A stretch of 64,000 bases of DNA from Streptomyces prunicolor NBRC 13075 (GTDB taxonomy: Bacteria; Actinomycetota; Actinomycetes; Streptomycetales; Streptomycetaceae), in assembly GCF_000367365.1 (NCBI RefSeq), contig NZ_BARF01000014.1:1-64000 (forward strand). Direction: 5' to 3'. Positions 61,890 to 64,000 of this stretch are shown here, piece by piece. Made by a program: the position numbers and the translations under genes. Under the pieces are notes generated by a model. That model had not been told where the DNA came from. It made no database searches and saw only the letters and a program-made list of their open reading frames with translations. Position 1 is the first letter of the stretch. Every line of letters starts with the position of its first letter.

Positions 61890-62687
61890 ATGCGGTCCAC
61901 GTACCTCCCCGGCGCCGGCGGCCACCTGCGCCGGCTCGACCTCCCGGGCGACGGCCCCGCGCGGGTGTACCTCCACGGACTGGGCTGCGCGGGCTCGGCC
62001 GACTTCGCGGGGATCGCAGCTCGCTACGGCGGACGCGCGATCGTCGTAGACCTCCTGGGCCACGGCTTCAGCGACTGCCCGAAGGACTTCCCCGGCACGC
62101 TGGAGGCGCACGCCGAGACGGTCGCCGCAGTCCTCGACGACGAGGGGATCAAGGACGCCGTCCTCGTCGGACACTCGATGGGCGGCGCCATCGCGATCGT
62201 CCTCGCCGCGGCCCGCCCGGACCTGGTCTCCCGGCTCGTCCTGGCCGAGCCCAACTTGCGCACGGGTGGCGGCCTTTACAGCGGAGCCATCGCCGCCTAC
62301 CCGGAGGACGACTTCGTCAGCCACGGATTCCGTACGGTCCTGTCGACACTGGATCCCGAATACGCGGCCCGCGTCCGCACGTCAGACCCCGCGATCCTCC
62401 ACCGCAGCGCGGTGAGCCTGGTACGCGGGACGACTCCCGGCACGGCGGACCTCTTCTACGGCCTTTCCCAGCCCCGAGTGATGCTGATCGGCACCCGCAG
62501 CCGTCCCTACGCGGACGAGCCCGCCGTACGGCAGGCCGGCGTCCCGGTCGTCGACGTCCCCGACGCGGGCCACCACATGATGCGCGACAACCCCGAGGGG
62601 TTCGTGGCGGCCTTGGCCGAGAGCGGTGCGGGGCCCGTTGTTAGAGGGGAGCGCGGAGGGAGTCGTAGCGAGCGAGTCGGGTCGTGA
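61890..62687 (+). CDS. Alpha/beta hydrolase
   Basis: A 265-residue hydrolase. It begins MRSTYLPGAGGHLRRLDLPGDGPARVYLHGLGCAGSADF, with the nucleophile in DAVLVGHSMGGAIAIVLA (S in GHSMG). The histidine is in DAGHHMMRDNPEGF. Its 3' end overlaps the convergent IclR gene by 47 bases. It may act in aromatic or ester breakdown together with neighbouring oxidoreductases. Starts 43 bases after the AsnC gene, so possibly co-transcribed. Confidence 0.9.
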   Translation: MRSTYLPGAGGHLRRLDLPGDGPARVYLHGLGCAGSADFAGIAARYGGRAIVVDLLGHGFSDCPKDFPGTLEAHAETVAAVLDDEGIKDAVLVGHSMGGAIAIVLAAARPDLVSRLVLAEPNLRTGGGLYSGAIAAYPEDDFVSHGFRTVLSTLDPEYAARVRTSDPAILHRSAVSLVRGTTPGTADLFYGLSQPRVMLIGTRSRPYADEPAVRQAGVPVVDVPDAGHHMMRDNPEGFVAALAESGAGPVVRGERGGSRSERVGS

Positions 62688-63429
62688 TGACGTTCGATGC
62701 CTGGGTGAGGGCGGTGAGCAGTCGGGTGATCCTGCTGCCCGCCGTGGGGGCGATGACCGACAGCGCACTCAGGTAGGCGCCGCCCGCACCGCGTACGGGA
62801 ACTGCGACGGCGAGGTAGCCGAGGCGCCTCTCCTCGACCTCGACGGCGTAGCCCTGCTCCCGAACTCGCTTGAGTTCGCCGGGCAGTTGGGCGGGGCCGA
62901 GCGTGTGCGGGGTGCAGCGGACCATCTGGGGGACGACGCTCGCGAGTGGGTACTGCTCGGGGAGAAGGGCCAGGGTGAGTTTGCCCGCGGCGGTGCTGTG
63001 CAGTTGGAGGCGTCGGCCGTCGGCGGTGGACCGGGCGTGGTTGCGGTGCGTGCCGAGGTTCTCGACGCAGAGCAGCTCGGAGTCGTGCGGGATCGCCAGG
63101 ATGACGGCGTTGTCCAGGGTCTGGGCGAGGCCCTCGATCACCGGCCTGGCCGCCTCGCGCAGGGTGCGCTGCTGGGGCGAGCGCAGGCCCATCGTGTAAA
63201 GCCGAACGCCCAGGCGGTAGTTGCAGCCGTCGCGCTCCAGGAAGTCGGTGGCGACGAGTTCTTGGCAGAGTCGGTGCACGGTGGCCTTCGCGATGCCGGT
63301 ACGCGACCTCAGCTCGGCGAGGCCCAGCGAATAGTCGTCGTCGCCGAAGGCCGACAGGATCAGACTCACCTTGCCGAGCACCGAGTTGGGCCGCTCGCCG
63401 GACTCCCGGACCGCGCCGGCGGTGGTCAT
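62641..63429 (-). CDS. IclR-family regulator
   Basis: A 262-residue IclR regulator. HTH at about 15-80 (NSVLGKVSLILSAFGDDDYSLGLAELRSRTGIAKATVHRLCQELVATDFLERDG). The effector domain follows, with ILAIPHDSELLCVENLGTHRNHARSTADGRRLQLHSTAAGKLTLALLPEQYP. ATG 63429 overlaps the next hydrolase's stop (4 bases), so it is made with it. Likely controls catabolic genes for the same substrate as the downstream alpha/beta hydrolase. Confidence 0.9.
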   Translation of the reverse strand: MTTAGAVRESGERPNSVLGKVSLILSAFGDDDYSLGLAELRSRTGIAKATVHRLCQELVATDFLERDGCNYRLGVRLYTMGLRSPQQRTLREAARPVIEGLAQTLDNAVILAIPHDSELLCVENLGTHRNHARSTADGRRLQLHSTAAGKLTLALLPEQYPLASVVPQMVRCTPHTLGPAQLPGELKRVREQGYAVEVEERRLGYLAVAVPVRGAGGAYLSALSVIAPTAGSRITRLLTALTQASNVITTRLARYDSLRAPL

Positions 63430-64000
63430 CCCGCCGCCACCCAGTCGAGGATGTGCCGGGAGAACTCCTCGGGGAGCTGCTCCGGCACGGGGACGTGTCC
63501 GCCGGCAATGACCCGGGTCTCGCAGCCGGCGTCCGCGAACTTCTCCAGGCCGGGCATCGAGAAGTGGTCCCCGGACGCGCAGACGGCGAGGGTGCGGGCG
63601 GTGACCTGGGGCAGCCGCTGGTCCATCATCGAGCCGCGTACCGCTACGTGGCCCTCCTCCACCCGGTCCAGCACGGTCAGCGCGTCGATCATGAAGCGGT
63701 TGAGGGCGGCCTCCTCGCCGAGTTCGTAGAACTCCCGCCGGTGGTTCCACAGTTGGAGCAGATGCGAGCCGTCCGGCTGCGGGACGACGTGGTCGACGGC
63801 CTTGCGCTGACCGGCCGAGCGGCGCTTCTCCTCGTCGATGAAGGGGGTCGCGGACAGGAACAGGCTCGCCACCCGCTTCTGGTGGCGGGCGGCGAGTTCC
63901 ACCGCGATGACCCCGCCGGTGTGGTGGCCCACGAGATGGAAGCGTTCCAGGCCGAGTTCCTCGATCAACGCGTCGGCGGCGTCGGCCCACCGGTCGATCG
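63426..64000 (-). CDS. Alpha/beta hydrolase, 5' end outside window
   Basis: A partial gene: the frame stays open past the window end, and the translation before LGLERFHL (ADAADALIEE) looks like coding sequence. The nucleophile elbow reads FHLVGHHTGGVIAVEL, so the usual nucleophile serine is replaced by histidine in GHHTGG, seen in a subset of alpha/beta hydrolases. The catalytic histidine is in IAGGHVPVPEQ. It overlaps the IclR start by 4 bases (ATGA). Whether it is catalytically active cannot be judged from the fragment. Confidence 0.8.
   Translation of the reverse strand, partial: IDRWADAADALIEELGLERFHLVGHHTGGVIAVELAARHQKRVASLFLSATPFIDEEKRRSAGQRKAVDHVVPQPDGSHLLQLWNHRREFYELGEEAALNRFMIDALTVLDRVEEGHVAVRGSMMDQRLPQVTARTLAVCASGDHFSMPGLEKFADAGCETRVIAGGHVPVPEQLPEEFSRHILDWVAAG

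Overview
The window is a very GC-rich actinomycete chromosome segment, almost certainly from a Streptomyces-type organism. Evidence: third codon positions are nearly all G or C, GTG and TTG starts are common, secreted proteins carry ricin-B/CBM13 domains, regulators are mostly LacI, TetR, LysR, XRE, AsnC and IclR, and there is a short sequence (48429-48453) that I recall as recurrent between Streptomyces genes. No rRNA, tRNA, CRISPR array or insertion sequence was recognised. Species and all gene names come from family recognition only.

Layout. 81-5990: an MMPL exporter, a membrane Ser/Thr kinase, and a metallo-beta-lactamase-fold hydrolase divergent from a LysR regulator. 6162-12490: a sugar locus with a LacI regulator, an intact secreted sialidase-fold glycosidase, and a visibly decayed ABC-transporter/GH3 operon; two identical 13-bp operator-like palindromes tie the parts together. 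12522-18994: a small conserved protein, two PP2C (RsbU/SpoIIE-type) phosphatases with GAF or PAS sensors, a Tat-exported phosphoesterase, and a two-gene kinase pair whose 3' end is echoed in a degenerate ~121-bp tandem repeat. 19016-26581: three overlapping or abutting minus-strand genes ending in a TPR-CHAT protease-like protein, with two divergent genes that share a repeated domain of unknown function. This is the best candidate for an undescribed system.

26578-34299 holds several regulator/target pairs with clear inverted-repeat operators: TetR with a deazaflavin-type oxidoreductase, TetR with a lipoprotein esterase, and TetR with an SDR. It also holds a DM13 lipoprotein/DoxX pair and a secreted PASTA-like protein. 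34361-39699 is a secreted polysaccharide block: ThuA-ricin, ricin-GH55 glucanase and ricin-GH18 chitinase, the last with a chitin-promoter-like element. 39700-48382 holds a membrane protein, an XRE regulator divergent from a quinone reductase, a large LuxR regulator, a BBE-like FAD oxidase and an NPP1-type protein divergent from a LysR.

48357-55874 (minus strand, read from high to low coordinates) is a complete aerobic carbon monoxide dehydrogenase operon in the order coxM, coxS, coxL, XdhC-YHS, MoxR ATPase, coxG, coxE-like vWA, with stop/start overlaps at most junctions. 55985-64000 contains a DyP peroxidase, an aldo/keto reductase, a luciferase-like oxidoreductase, an amidohydrolase divergent from a two-unit AsnC regulator with three direct repeats between them, two alpha/beta hydrolases and an IclR regulator; the last hydrolase runs off the window.
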